Source of the DNA: Streptomyces clavifer
GTDB taxonomy: Bacteria; Actinomycetota; Actinomycetes; Streptomycetales; Streptomycetaceae
DNA: 64,000 bases
Direction: 5' to 3'
Assembly (NCBI GenBank): GCA_014651175.1
Contig: BMWJ01000012.1
Span: forward strand, 62,001 to 126,000
In this document: one piece after another, positions 1-12,956 of the stretch
Position numbering within the stretch: position 1 is the stretch's first letter
Layout: each line of letters opens with the position of its first letter
Program-made: the position numbers and the translations under genes
Notes under the pieces: generated by a model
Seen by the model: only the letters and a program-made list of their open reading frames with translations
What the model was told of the DNA's origin: nothing
The model's database searches: none

Positions 1-1
1 C

Positions 2-3422
<3,421 letters not shown>

Positions 3423-3426
<4 letters not shown>

Positions 3427-5681
3427 TGAACGGAAGTACGGGGCGGAGACTCGGGGGACGCGGCCGTGTGCGGGCCGCCTCCGCCGCGCTCTGCCTGTTC
3501 GCCGGAGCCCTGACCGCGACCGCCGCCGGGGCCTCCCCGGCGGCTGCGCTGACCTCTCCGGTGTCGATCACCGCGGACGACCTCACCACCTGGCAGACCA
3601 ACGGCATCGTCTGGTCGTTGGCCGCCGCGGACAACGGCGTCGTGTACGCAGGCGGCACCTTCTCCACCGTCCGGCCGCCGGAGGCGGCGGCCGGCACGTC
3701 CGAGCAGCCTGCCGTGAACTTCGCCGCGTTCGACGCGGCGACCGGCGCCCCGACGGGATGCAGCCTGTCGTTCACCATGGCCTCGGGGACGGCCACCGTC
3801 CGGGCCCTGGTGCTGTCGCCCGACGGAGGGACGCTGTACGCGGGCGGACAGTTCGGGGCGGTGAACGGGGAGGGCGTCAGCAATGTCGCGGCCATCGACA
3901 CGGCGACCTGCACCCCGCGCCAGGACTTCAAGATCTCCGTCTCGGCCACGGTACGGGCCCTGGACGCCACCGCGGACACCGTCTACCTGGGCGGTGACTT
4001 CAACAGTGTGGGCGGTCAGACCAGGAACAAGTTCGCCGCCGTCACCGCGGCGGGCGCCGGTCTGCTCCCCTGGACGGCCAACGCCGACGAGGTCGCCCGG
4101 GCGGTGCAGGTGACGCCCGACGGGCAGCACGTGGCGCTCGGCGGCGACTTCTTCACCGTCAACGGCACCACCTCGCACGCGCTGGCCGTGGTCGACGCCA
4201 CCACGGGGGCGCTGACCAGGAGCTACCCCGGCTTCATCCCCAACACCTCCACCGTGCAGGACCTCACGACCGACGCGACCGGCCTGTACACCGCCAACGA
4301 GGGCACCGGCGGCGGGGTCTTCGACGGCCGCATCGCCATCGACCTCGACGACTACCAGCAGCGCTGGCGGGACACCTGCCTGGGAGCCACCCAGGCCGTC
4401 CTGGTCCACTCGGGCGTGCTGTACAGCGGGAGCCACGCCCATGACTGCTCCAGCATGGGCGGGTTCCCGGACCAGCCGCGCAAGCACCTGCTGGCCCAGT
4501 CCGTCGACGACCCGACGCTGCTGCCCTGGTTCCCGGACACGAACGACGGCATCGGCGAACCCGTCGGCCCCCGGGTGATGGCCCAGACCGACAAGGGAGG
4601 CCGGCACTACCTCTGGGTCGGCGGCGAGTTCACCACCGTCAACGGCTCCGGGCAACAGGGCCTGACCCGGTTCGCCGACGGCCCGGACACGGGGGCCCCG
4701 TGGGTGCCCAACGTCAGCCTCTCCACGGTCGCCCCGGGGCGGATCGACGTCAACTGGCAGACCAGCTTCGACACGGACGACGGGGAGCTGACCTACCGGA
4801 TCTACAAGGACGGGGCGAGCACCCCCGTCCACACCACCACCGGGTACTCCCTCTTCTGGGACCGGCCCCAGCTGAAGTGGACCGACACCGATGTGGCGGT
4901 TGGCGAGACCCACTCGTACCGCATCAGCGTGAGCGACGGGACCAACACCAGTGCCAAGTCGGCCGCCCAGTCGGCGACCGTCGCGGGGGCGACGGAGCGC
5001 TACCCGGCCAGGGTGCTGTCCGACGGCGCCTCGCTCTACTGGCGCTACGACGAGGGCACCTCGACCTTCGCGTCCGACACCACGGGCGGGCTGAACAACG
5101 GCTTCCTGCGCAACGCGCCCGCCTACCAGCAGACCCCGGCCGCCGTCGCGGGGGACTCGACCGCGATCGGCTTCGACGGAGCCGCCGAGTACGCCTACAG
5201 CAACCGGCAGCACCCGCAGCCCACCCGGTTCTCCGTGGAGACCTGGATCAAGACCACCACCAACCGGGGCGGCAAGATCATCGGGTTCGGGAACCTGACC
5301 ATGCAGAACAGCACCCGCTTCGACAAGCACGTGTACATGGCCAACGACGGCCGGCTGGTCTTCGGGGTCTACAGCGGCGGCCGTCGCACCATCACCACGT
5401 CGGGCGCCTACAACGACGGCAACTGGCACCACGTCGTCGCCACCCAGGGCACCGGCGGTATCGCGCTGTACGTCGACGGACAGCTGCGCGCCTCCAACTT
5501 CCTCTACACCGCCAACGAGAACTACCCCGGCTACTGGCGGGTCGGCGGGGACAACCTGACCAACTGGGCCAACCGTCCGACCAGCAACTTCTTCGCGGGG
5601 CAGATCGACGAGACCGCCGTCTACCCGACCGCGCTGACCTCTTCCCAGATCAGCGCGCACTACGCCCTGAGGACGGGCTGA
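3423..5681 (+). CDS. Secreted propeller-FN3-LamG protein, paralogue
   Basis: A 752-residue paralogue of the preceding gene with the same order: signal peptide (about 1-40, ending near SPAAAL), GG-x-F repeat region (YAGGTFSTV, YLGGDFNSVGGQTRN, VGGEFTTVNG), fibronectin type III (about 425-515) and LamG-type domain (about 520-750). It stops where the sister gene goes on to its DNRLRE-like tail, so the pair differs by one C-terminal module. The two share long near-identical stretches, for example around HDCSSMGGFP. The start overlaps the previous stop (ATGATGA context) and the stop overlaps the lipoprotein start (TGATG), so all are translated as one unit. Extracellular glycan binding is inferred. 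Confidence 0.8.
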
Positions 5682-6391
5682 TGAGGCATCCGTTCCTGGC
5701 CTGCGCCGTCGTCGCACTCGCGACGGCGGCGCTGGCCGCCTGCGGCTCGTCCGCCGACGGGGGCAAGGAGGCCGCCGCGGACGGCACACCGTCCGCGGCG
5801 GCCGTCTCCGCGCCCGCCGTCGCCGGGCCGGCGGCCGAGCCGTCCGGCTCCTCCGGCCCGTCCGGCCCGGACACCGGGACGACGAGCGTCCCGCCGAAGG
5901 AGCCCGCCGCGGGGATCACCCCGGCCACGGGCTCCTTCACCGAGAAGCAGAAGGAGTACCTGACCGACCGCGTCCCGAAGGGGATGGACCCGGCCGCCGT
6001 GCTCCAGACCGGCCAGGAGACGTGCGACCGGCTCCGCTATCTGGTCAGGGCCGACCGGGACATCGCCGTGGGGGCGGTCCTCACCGGAGAGGTCGCCGAC
6101 GCCGAACCGGCCGTGACCCACCTCTGCCCCCGGTACCAGGACCTGGTGGACGAGGCAGCGCTGGGCTACGCCGACGGTACGCACACCGGTGCGAGGCTCC
6201 GGCCGGGCCGCTACCACGCGCCCTCCCCCACCAAGGACTGCAGCTGGCAGGTGACGGGAGCGAAGGGTAAGGCGCTGGGGTCGGGATCCTCCGCCACCGG
6301 CGAGCGGGTGGAGCTCACGGTCCCGGAGGCCGCCCGCACGTTCACCTCCACAGGCTGCTACGCCTGGCTGCCCGAAGGAGAGACAAGTTGA
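5681..6391 (+). CDS. Putative lipoprotein
   Basis: A 236-residue protein. The N-terminus MRHPFLACAVVALATAALAAC is a lipoprotein signal with lipobox LAAC, so Cys21 should be lipidated. Residues 22-85 form an Ala/Gly/Ser/Pro-rich low-complexity linker. The rest has two small regions with paired cysteines (ETCDRL with HLCPRYQDL; KDCSWQV with STGCYAWL), possibly disulfide-bonded. The reading frame is open far upstream through the preceding gene; ATG 5681 was chosen because the lipoprotein signal begins there and the start overlaps the preceding stop. Function unknown. Its place in the polysaccharide operon suggests an envelope role. Confidence 0.75.
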   Translation: MRHPFLACAVVALATAALAACGSSADGGKEAAADGTPSAAAVSAPAVAGPAAEPSGSSGPSGPDTGTTSVPPKEPAAGITPATGSFTEKQKEYLTDRVPKGMDPAAVLQTGQETCDRLRYLVRADRDIAVGAVLTGEVADAEPAVTHLCPRYQDLVDEAALGYADGTHTGARLRPGRYHAPSPTKDCSWQVTGAKGKALGSGSSATGERVELTVPEAARTFTSTGCYAWLPEGETS

Positions 6392-7215
6392 GCAAGCTCC
6401 CCATCGCCGTGGCGATCCCCACGAAGAACGAGGGCCTGAACATCGCCGAGGCGGTGAAGTCGGTGCTCGGCCACTTCGAGGCGGTCGTCGTGGTGGACTC
6501 CCACAGCACGGACGACACGGTGAAGATCGCCGAGGAGTGCGGGGCCGAGGTGGTCACGTACACCTGGGACGGGGGCCATCCGCGCAAGAAGCAGTGGTGC
6601 CTGGAGAACGTCCGCACGGACCTGGACTGGATCCTGCTGCTGGACGGTGACGAGCGGCTCGGCCCGGGGCTGCTGGCCGAGCTCCGCCAGGTCTTCGCAG
6701 ACCCGGCCGGCGCCCGGCCGGCCGCGTACGACATCCCGCTGGGCTACTGGTTCTCGGGCAAGCGGCTGCGGCACGGTTACACGATCCGCAAGCGGTCGCT
6801 GACCGACCGCACCCGCTGCCACTACCCGGAGGTCGGCGACCTCGCCGCGCCCGGGATCGGTGAGGTGGAGGGGCACTACCAGCCGGTGGCGGCCACGGCC
6901 GGCTCCCTGAAGAACCCCATCGAGCACCAGGACCTGGACCCCGTCACCGCCTGGTTCGAGCGGCACAACCGCTATTCGGACTGGGAGGCGTGGCTGGAGC
7001 ACCACCCCGAGGTCAAGGAGCAGGTGCGGAAGGTGAAGTCCCGTCAGGGGCAGCTCTTCCACAAGGCGCCGTTCAAGCCGCTGGTGTCGTTCGCCTACAT
7101 GTACGTCTACCGGCGGGGCTTCCTGGACGGCCGGGCCGGCCTGGACTTCGCGCTGGCGATGAGCTTCTACCGCTGGCAGATCGCCCTCAAGTCCCGCGAG
7201 GGCAGGACCGGCTGA
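6388..7215 (+). CDS. Glycosyltransferase family 2
   Basis: A 275-residue GT-A enzyme resembling the WaaE/KdtX branch of GT2. The N-terminus IAVAIPTKNEGLNIAEAVKS is the nucleotide-sugar binding strand, VVVVDSHSTDDT carries the early acidic residues, and LLLDGDERL supplies the metal-binding DxD-type motif. No membrane segment is clear, so it should act at the inner face of the membrane, adding a sugar to a lipid-linked intermediate. It overlaps the lipoprotein by 4 bases (ATGA), the end of the plus-strand operon that starts with gmd. Donor and acceptor cannot be read from sequence. Confidence 0.88.
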   Translation: MSKLPIAVAIPTKNEGLNIAEAVKSVLGHFEAVVVVDSHSTDDTVKIAEECGAEVVTYTWDGGHPRKKQWCLENVRTDLDWILLLDGDERLGPGLLAELRQVFADPAGARPAAYDIPLGYWFSGKRLRHGYTIRKRSLTDRTRCHYPEVGDLAAPGIGEVEGHYQPVAATAGSLKNPIEHQDLDPVTAWFERHNRYSDWEAWLEHHPEVKEQVRKVKSRQGQLFHKAPFKPLVSFAYMYVYRRGFLDGRAGLDFALAMSFYRWQIALKSREGRTG

Positions 7216-7219
7216 ACCG

Positions 7220-8377
7220 TCACCCCCTCCGGCGGACCACGTCCTCGTAGGTCTGCCGGAGGGTGCGGGTGACGGCCTCGATGGTGAAGTGCTTGTTGAC
7301 CAGGTCCCACGCGGCCCTGCCCGCCTGCTCGCCGGCCTCCGGTTCCAGGAGTTCCAGCACGGCCCGGGCGACCTTCTCCGCGTTGGCGGCGTCCTCCCCG
7401 ACCCGGCTGTCGATCACCCGGCCCGCACCGGCCGCGGCCACGTCGGGGCCGAGACCGCAGGTGCGGGTGATGACGGCGGGGGTGCCGACGGACATCGCCT
7501 CCAGGACCGAGACACCGAGCGGCTCCTCGATCGACGGGAGGACGTACACGTCGGCCCGCCGCCCGGCGGCCAGCACCTCCTCGTGACCGAGGGGCCCCAC
7601 GTGGTCCAGCGAGTCCAGCACACCGAGACGGCGGGCCAGCGCGAGGGTACCGGGCAGGGCACCGGTGTCCGGGCCCGCCAGCACGAACCGCGCGTCGGGG
7701 TACTTCGCCAGGACGGCCGGCATCGCGCCGACGAAGTCCTCGGGGCGCTTGCGCTCCTGGATCCGGGCGAGGAAGAGGACCGTCGGCGGCCGGCCCGGCT
7801 CACGGGCGGGCTTGCGTTCCTGCGGACGCACACCGTTGACCAGCCGTACGGTGTTGGTGAGGGCGACCGGTGCGGCGACGGCGTTCACGTCCACGCGTTC
7901 CGTCTCCGTCAGGTGCAGGACGGCGTCGGCGCGGCGCAGCACGGTGCGGACGCCCAGCAGGTCGGTCAGCTGGGCGACCCGCTTCTCGGTCGGGTCGACC
8001 ATGCCGTGCGTCTGGACGACCAGGGGCGTACGGGTGGCCAGGGCCAGCAGCGCGGCGGGCAGGGTCACCAGGTCGCGCATCAGGTGGACGTGGACGAGGT
8101 CGGCACCCCGCATCATGCGGCGCGCGGTGCGCAGCAGGGCGCCCGAGGTGATGCCGCTGACCTCGAACACCGGGAGCAGGTGGCGGGCCTGGAAGAGGTG
8201 CGCGGGCACTCCTTCGACCTCGCGGGGCAGTACGCCGCCGAAGCCGTCACCGAGCGCCATGATTCGGGCGTCGTCGCCGTGGGCGCGCTGCACCTTCGAC
8301 AGGTTGAGCGCGACCCTCGTCGGACCTCCGAACGCGTGGTCCGGAGTGTGCAGTGTGACGATGTGCAGGACCTTCAC
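7220..8377 (-). CDS. Glycosyltransferase family 4
   Basis: A 385-residue GT-B retaining glycosyltransferase. Seen: N-terminal VLHIVTLHTPDHAFGGPTRV (acceptor domain glycine loop), VLFLARIQERKRPEDFV at the start of the donor domain, and the E-x7-E motif EPLGVSVLE followed by AMSVGTPAV. GTG 8377 was chosen because GAGGGG sits 7 bases ahead and the protein then begins directly with the KVLHIV strand; the open frame extends 11 codons further but without support. It faces the GT2 gene end to end with a 4-base gap. Likely builds the repeat unit of the surface polysaccharide. Confidence 0.87.
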   Translation of the reverse strand: MKVLHIVTLHTPDHAFGGPTRVALNLSKVQRAHGDDARIMALGDGFGGVLPREVEGVPAHLFQARHLLPVFEVSGITSGALLRTARRMMRGADLVHVHLMRDLVTLPAALLALATRTPLVVQTHGMVDPTEKRVAQLTDLLGVRTVLRRADAVLHLTETERVDVNAVAAPVALTNTVRLVNGVRPQERKPAREPGRPPTVLFLARIQERKRPEDFVGAMPAVLAKYPDARFVLAGPDTGALPGTLALARRLGVLDSLDHVGPLGHEEVLAAGRRADVYVLPSIEEPLGVSVLEAMSVGTPAVITRTCGLGPDVAAAGAGRVIDSRVGEDAANAEKVARAVLELLEPEAGEQAGRAAWDLVNKHFTIEAVTRTLRQTYEDVVRRRG

Positions 8378-8465
8378 CAGGGTTCCCCTCAACCTAGGCC
8401 GACCGTTCACAGACTAGTCATCACATCACCCCAAGTGGGTTGATTCGTTAGAGTGTTCATCGACC
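8378..8465. promoter_or_regulatory. Divergent promoter region, GT4 / wzy-like
   Basis: The 88-base gap between two divergent genes is much richer in A and T than its surroundings. On the plus strand TAGAGT at 8449-8454 fits a -10 hexamer (TAnnnT) and lies 11 bases before ATG 8466, which would give a very short leader. No convincing -35 box was found. Confidence is low for the exact site, moderate that the gap holds the promoters. Confidence 0.4.
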
Positions 8466-10004
8466 ATGAGGTCGGGCGATCGGGGGGCCATGACGTCCGT
8501 GCACGAGGCACCCGCGGCTGCGTCCGTACCGGACCCGGGGGCCGGCCCCCGCCCACCGGTGCTGCTGCCCCCGGCGAAACCCATGGCGTGGACGATGCTG
8601 TCCCGGGCGCTGTCGGTGCCGCTCATCCTGGGCCTGGTCTGCTTCCTGCCCGCGGTGATCGCCGCCCAGCCCGGTTCGGGCGTCCGCGACAACGCGTACT
8701 GGCTGCAGCTGGTCCTGACCTGCTATGCGGGGGCCCGGCTCGCCACGATGATCCTGTCCACGCGGCGGCGGCTGCTGCAGGGCGTGTTCTGGATGTTCGT
8801 GTACATCGCGATGGGGGTTGCGCCGTTCGCGCAGGCCGTCATCGGGCAGACGCCGACCCCGGTGGTCGGGCCCCGGTCGGACCTGGTGACCGCGGTCTCG
8901 CTGATCCTGGTGGGCTGCGCCGCGTTCGACCTCGGGGCGCTGCTGGCGTCCCGCCGACCGCTGACCCGCCGGCCGGGCACCGCGGACGGGAAGGGCCCCG
9001 CGACCGCGCACCGGATCAGGCTGCGGCTGCTGGTGCTGCTGGCGTTCGCGGCGAGCGGGTACTACGTGGTGAAGCTGGGCGGGCCCGCCATCTTCTTCTC
9101 GAGCCGGCAGGAGATCAGCGCGTCGGTCGCGGTCAGCGGGGTGGCGGCCACCGAGTCGAACGTGGGATCGGCCTTTCTGAAGGGCTTCGGTACGGTGCCC
9201 GCTCTGCTGGCCCTGCTCTTCTACACCCGGCGCATGGTGACCTCGCACCGGGCGCGGCGCTCCCCCTCGGCCGTCCTGGTCTGGACGGCGCTCATGGCCC
9301 TCAACCTGGTCGTCAACAACCCGATCTCCAACGCCCGTTACTGGTTCCTGACGGTCCTCGTCTCGCTCCTGTTCACCGCGTTCCCGAGCAGCTCGGCGAT
9401 GTACCGCTCGGTGCTGGCCGTGGGCGTGGTGGGGGCACTGGTGCTGTTCCCGTACGCGGACCGCTTCCGGTACGACGACGAGGGGTACCGGCCGGTGCAG
9501 TCCGCGTCCGCCTTCGAGCCGCTGGCCACCAAGGACTACGACCAGACGGTGATGTTCGCGAACACCATCTCCTGGGTCGACACCAGGGGCCACACCTACG
9601 GCCGGCAACTCGCCGGCACCGGACTGTTCTTCGTGCCGCGAGCGGTGTGGAGCGGGAAGCCGGAGGACACCGGCGTCCGGGTGGGCCAGTGGATGGGTAT
9701 GAACATGACCAACCTCTCGGCTCCGCTGTGGACCGAGTTCTGGGTGGACTTCGGCCCGGCGGGCATGGTCGGCGGCCTCGCGCTGATCGGCTACGGGGCG
9801 GCCCGCACCGACCGGCGGTACGCGCTCGCGGTGCTCCGGGACGGGCCGGGCAGTGTGCTGGCCGTCGCCGCGCCGCTGATCGCCGGCTACACCTTCATCC
9901 TGCTGCGCGGCCCGCTGCTGCAGTCCGCGGGAAAGCTGGCCATCGCCGCGCTGTGCCTGCTGCTGGTGACGAGCTTCAGACGGAACCGGCCGCGTCCGCG
10001 GTGA
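8466..10004 (+). CDS. Wzy-like O-antigen/EPS polymerase membrane protein
   Basis: A 512-residue integral membrane protein with roughly 10-12 hydrophobic segments (for example VPLILGLVCFLPAVIAA, LLVLLAFAASGYYVV, SVLAVGVVGALVLFPYA) and a large soluble loop around residues 330-430 that begins YADRFRYDDEGY. This layout, and the position between flippase and glycosyltransferase genes, fits oligosaccharide-repeat-unit polymerases of the Wzy type, which are poorly conserved in sequence. ATG 8466 is the first start; ATG 8490 follows a G-run and could be the true start. Its end overlaps the convergent flippase by 29 bases. Confidence 0.72.
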   Translation: MRSGDRGAMTSVHEAPAAASVPDPGAGPRPPVLLPPAKPMAWTMLSRALSVPLILGLVCFLPAVIAAQPGSGVRDNAYWLQLVLTCYAGARLATMILSTRRRLLQGVFWMFVYIAMGVAPFAQAVIGQTPTPVVGPRSDLVTAVSLILVGCAAFDLGALLASRRPLTRRPGTADGKGPATAHRIRLRLLVLLAFAASGYYVVKLGGPAIFFSSRQEISASVAVSGVAATESNVGSAFLKGFGTVPALLALLFYTRRMVTSHRARRSPSAVLVWTALMALNLVVNNPISNARYWFLTVLVSLLFTAFPSSSAMYRSVLAVGVVGALVLFPYADRFRYDDEGYRPVQSASAFEPLATKDYDQTVMFANTISWVDTRGHTYGRQLAGTGLFFVPRAVWSGKPEDTGVRVGQWMGMNMTNLSAPLWTEFWVDFGPAGMVGGLALIGYGAARTDRRYALAVLRDGPGSVLAVAAPLIAGYTFILLRGPLLQSAGKLAIAALCLLLVTSFRRNRPRPR

Positions 10005-11217
10005 CCGGGTCCGGCCGCGCGTCCTTCCGGCGGCGCAGCCGGGCCACCCGGGTCCAGGTGGCGACGGCCTTGCAGACGGAGCCGAGGCACAGGCCCCAGG
10101 CGGCCCCCGGCACACCGGCGAGCGCGTAACCGCCGGCCAGGAGGACGACGGCGAGGAGCGAGAAGACCACCTGGACGGACAGGGTCGTGCGGGGGTCCAG
10201 CATCCGCAGGGCCAGCAGCCCGCAGGTGCCGACGGCCATCGCCGCGTACTGGCTGCCGGTCGCGGGCAGCAGCGCCGCCGCCGTCGGCCAGGTGTCGCCG
10301 AGCAGCTGCCGGCCCGCCGCGTCGGGCAGCAGCGCAAGCACGGTGGCCCAGGCCGCGGCGGTCGCGGCCAGCACGGCGGCGAGGACGGCGGTGGCGCGCA
10401 CCTGGCGGCGTTCGCCGTCGAGCCGGCCGAGGAGCGGGGGGCCGAAGCCGGTGGCGGAGGTGTAGAGCACGTTGAGGGGTCCGAAGAGCGTGGTCGCCCC
10501 CCGCAGGGCGCCGACCACCAGGGGGTTGCCGACGGCGCCCAGCCCCAGCACGGAGAGCTGGCTGGTGGCGTTGCCCACGCCGAACTCCACCACGAAGCGG
10601 CGGCCGAGGTGCCCGCGCCGCAGCAGGGCCCGCATGCGCAGCGGTGTTCCGGCCGCCGGGCGGTGCAGCAGGATGCCGGACAGGAGCAGGGCGGGCAGCG
10701 CGGACAGCCCCCAGACGAGGACGAGCCGGGCCGCCTCCGTCCCGTGGGGCTGCACGGCGAGCGCGCCCACGACGCAGGCCAGCCGCAGGGTGTCGCCCGC
10801 GAGCGCGGCGTGCGGCAGCCGGAGTGTGGAGAAGGCGTAGCGCATGGCGTCCTGGCCGAGGACCACGGGCAGCACGAGGCCCAGCATCATCAGGGCACGG
10901 GCCGTGTCACCCGGCAGGAGCAGGCACACGGCGGCGAGCGGGAGGCCCGCGGCCGTGGCGGCCAGCAGGGTGAACAGGACGGCCGACCTGCACGCCCCGG
11001 CGGTCTCCGCGTCCCCGCCGCGCCGCAGTACCAGCGGCTGCCCGGTGTACGCGCCGGAGATGCCGAGCAGCACGGTGAAGACGAGGTAGACGGCCGAGAA
11101 GCGCGCGAAGTCGGACACGGTGGAGAGCCGGGCCGCCGCCACCAGCACCAGGATGTTGGTCAGCGCGGCGACGCCCTGGTCGGCGACCGAGCAGACGATC
11201 GCGGTACGTGCCCTCAC
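9976..11217 (-). CDS. Wzx-like polysaccharide flippase
   Basis: A 413-residue membrane protein with about 12 hydrophobic segments, including ALTNILVLVAAARLS at the N-terminus, typical of the MOP/PST exporter superfamily. Such proteins flip lipid-linked repeat units across the membrane. The N-terminal pattern VADQGVAALTNILV matches actinobacterial polysaccharide flippases. GTG 11217 is supported by a GTGA overlap with the end of the upstream Wzz-like gene. The last 29 bases overlap the polymerase gene on the other strand. Assignment rests on topology and neighbours more than on specific residues. Confidence 0.75.
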   Translation of the reverse strand: MRARTAIVCSVADQGVAALTNILVLVAAARLSTVSDFARFSAVYLVFTVLLGISGAYTGQPLVLRRGGDAETAGACRSAVLFTLLAATAAGLPLAAVCLLLPGDTARALMMLGLVLPVVLGQDAMRYAFSTLRLPHAALAGDTLRLACVVGALAVQPHGTEAARLVLVWGLSALPALLLSGILLHRPAAGTPLRMRALLRRGHLGRRFVVEFGVGNATSQLSVLGLGAVGNPLVVGALRGATTLFGPLNVLYTSATGFGPPLLGRLDGERRQVRATAVLAAVLAATAAAWATVLALLPDAAGRQLLGDTWPTAAALLPATGSQYAAMAVGTCGLLALRMLDPRTTLSVQVVFSLLAVVLLAGGYALAGVPGAAWGLCLGSVCKAVATWTRVARLRRRKDARPDPVTADAAGSV

Positions 11218-12956
11218 CGGCGCCCGGCGGGGGTGCCGAACGGGAAGCGCAGTCCGAGTGTCTCGGTGGGGTCGCCGGTGGTCTCCGGACCGTCCGTGCC
11301 GTCGGCCGGGGAGGCGGCATCGGATCCGGAGCCGTCGGTGGCGGCGGGCGCCCCCGGTCCCGGGCCCCCGCGCCGCCTGCCCCCGGACTTCCGGTGCGCC
11401 CGGCGACCCTCCTTGAACGCGAGCCGGCTGCGGCCCGGCTGCAGGAGGGCTCCGAGGACCGAACCGCCGGACGCGCCGATGATCTCGCGGATGCGTTCCA
11501 GGTCGCTGCGGTGCACCTCGCGCGGGTCGCAGACGATCACGACCCCCTCCACCCGGTCGACCAGGGCCACGGCGTCCGCGTACGACAGGACGGGCGGGGC
11601 CAGCACGATGACGACGGTTCCCGGCCGGTCGCCCTCGGCGACGATCCGGCCGACGGGCGCCGAGGTCAGCGCACGGGGCACGTTGTCGACGGGGCGGCCG
11701 GCGATCAGGGTGAAGGCGCCGGAACCCGGTACGTCGACCGTGGAGCGGCTGCCCGACGGCCAGCTGCCGTCCTCGTCCTCGGTGGTGGCCCAGCGGGGCC
11801 GGGCGTCCTTCGCCGCCGTACCCAGCTCGGAGGCCAGCGAAGGTGTCCGCAGGTCGGCCTCGACGAGCAGGACCTCGCGGCCCATCTCGGCGAAGGCGGC
11901 GGCCAGGTTGGCGGCCGCGGCGGCCGCGGCGGCGTTGTCGCCGCGCGGCGCGGTGACGAGCAGCCTGCGGCTGCGGGCGAACGCCGGGTCGTACGCGAGC
12001 CGGAAGGCGACCGCACGGTACTCCTCGGCGAGCCGGCTGCCGCTCCGTCCGATGGCGAGGAACTCCCGCGCGGATCCGCGCTCCCGGGGCAGCGTGCCGA
12101 GCAGCGGGGCACCGAGTGAGCGGACGAGCTCGCGGGTGGAGCGTACGGCCGGGTCGAAGACGAGCCGCACCCAGGACAGCAGCAGCCCGAGGGCCAGTCC
12201 CACCACTCCGCCGAGTCCCAGCAGCAGCGGCAGGCCCGCGCCGGTGGGCGCGGTGGGCTCGACGGGCTTCTTGTTCAGATAGCCGGGGGTGGTGTCGAGC
12301 GCCTTCAGCTCCACGATCTTCCGGTTGAGTTCGGAGATGGCGACGACGAGGTTGGCGCGGGCGCTGTCCGTGTCCTCCGCGGTGGTCCCGCCCGTCTGCT
12401 CCTCCAGCTGGTCCCGCTGCTCCACCAGGGGTTTGAGCTGGGCGCGGTAGCCCTCGGCCATGTTCTCGATGCTGCCCTCGGTGCGCTGCCTGCGGATCTG
12501 GAGGTAGGCGTTGGCGAGGGCCCCGGCCCGGTCCTTCGCCAGGGCGGGGGTGCCGGCGGTGTAGGAGAAGCGCAGGGTCAGGGTGTTGGGCGGGTTGGTG
12601 ACCTGGAGGCCGGCGAGCAGCTTGCGCGCGCCGACCCGGTCGCCCTTCGCGGTGAGGGAGCGGGCGGCCAGGGTGCCCACGGTGTCGCTGACGGCGGTCT
12701 GCCGCTCGGACCCGATGTTGATGCCCTTGTCCGCCGACGCACCGGTGGCGAAGGGGTCGGCGGTCGCGGAGCGGACCTGTACCTCGCCGGTGGCGGTGTA
12801 GGTGTCCTCGCCGCTCAGGGCCAGGAAGCCGCCGCCCAGCAGGCCGACGACGACGCCCCCGGCGAGGAGCGCGCGGTAGCGCAGGAGCTGGCGGAACTGG
12901 TCCCGCAGCAGGGCCGGTTCGTCCTGGTCCTCCACGGTGCGGATCGGATGCGTCAT
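11214..12956 (-). CDS. Wzz-like copolymerase fused to degenerate BY-kinase domain
   Basis: A 580-residue protein. Two membrane helices (about 28-50, LLAGGVVVGLLGGGFLAL; about 250-275, LLLGLGGVVGLALGLLLSWV) enclose a coiled-coil-rich extracellular part, the Wzz polysaccharide copolymerase layout. After it comes a CpsD/CapB-type bacterial tyrosine-kinase fold. The Walker A site that should read like GEGKT is instead TAPRGDNAAAAA, with no lysine; Walker A' survives as LLVEADLRTPSL; the Walker B aspartate position reads VIVLAPPV. The C-terminus (LGLRFPFGTPAGRR) has no tyrosine cluster. So the regulator half is probably catalytically dead. Start ATG 12956 overlaps the upstream glycosyltransferase stop; the longer open frame ahead of it is non-coding for this protein. 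Confidence 0.85.
   Translation of the reverse strand: MTHPIRTVEDQDEPALLRDQFRQLLRYRALLAGGVVVGLLGGGFLALSGEDTYTATGEVQVRSATADPFATGASADKGINIGSERQTAVSDTVGTLAARSLTAKGDRVGARKLLAGLQVTNPPNTLTLRFSYTAGTPALAKDRAGALANAYLQIRRQRTEGSIENMAEGYRAQLKPLVEQRDQLEEQTGGTTAEDTDSARANLVVAISELNRKIVELKALDTTPGYLNKKPVEPTAPTGAGLPLLLGLGGVVGLALGLLLSWVRLVFDPAVRSTRELVRSLGAPLLGTLPRERGSAREFLAIGRSGSRLAEEYRAVAFRLAYDPAFARSRRLLVTAPRGDNAAAAAAAANLAAAFAEMGREVLLVEADLRTPSLASELGTAAKDARPRWATTEDEDGSWPSGSRSTVDVPGSGAFTLIAGRPVDNVPRALTSAPVGRIVAEGDRPGTVVIVLAPPVLSYADAVALVDRVEGVVIVCDPREVHRSDLERIREIIGASGGSVLGALLQPGRSRLAFKEGRRAHRKSGGRRRGGPGPGAPAATDGSGSDAASPADGTDGPETTGDPTETLGLRFPFGTPAGRR

Noticed and set aside
4700-6391. A 563-residue version of the lipoprotein
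   Set aside because: The upstream part is a shadow of the LamG protein gene, and the lipoprotein signal only makes sense from ATG 5681.
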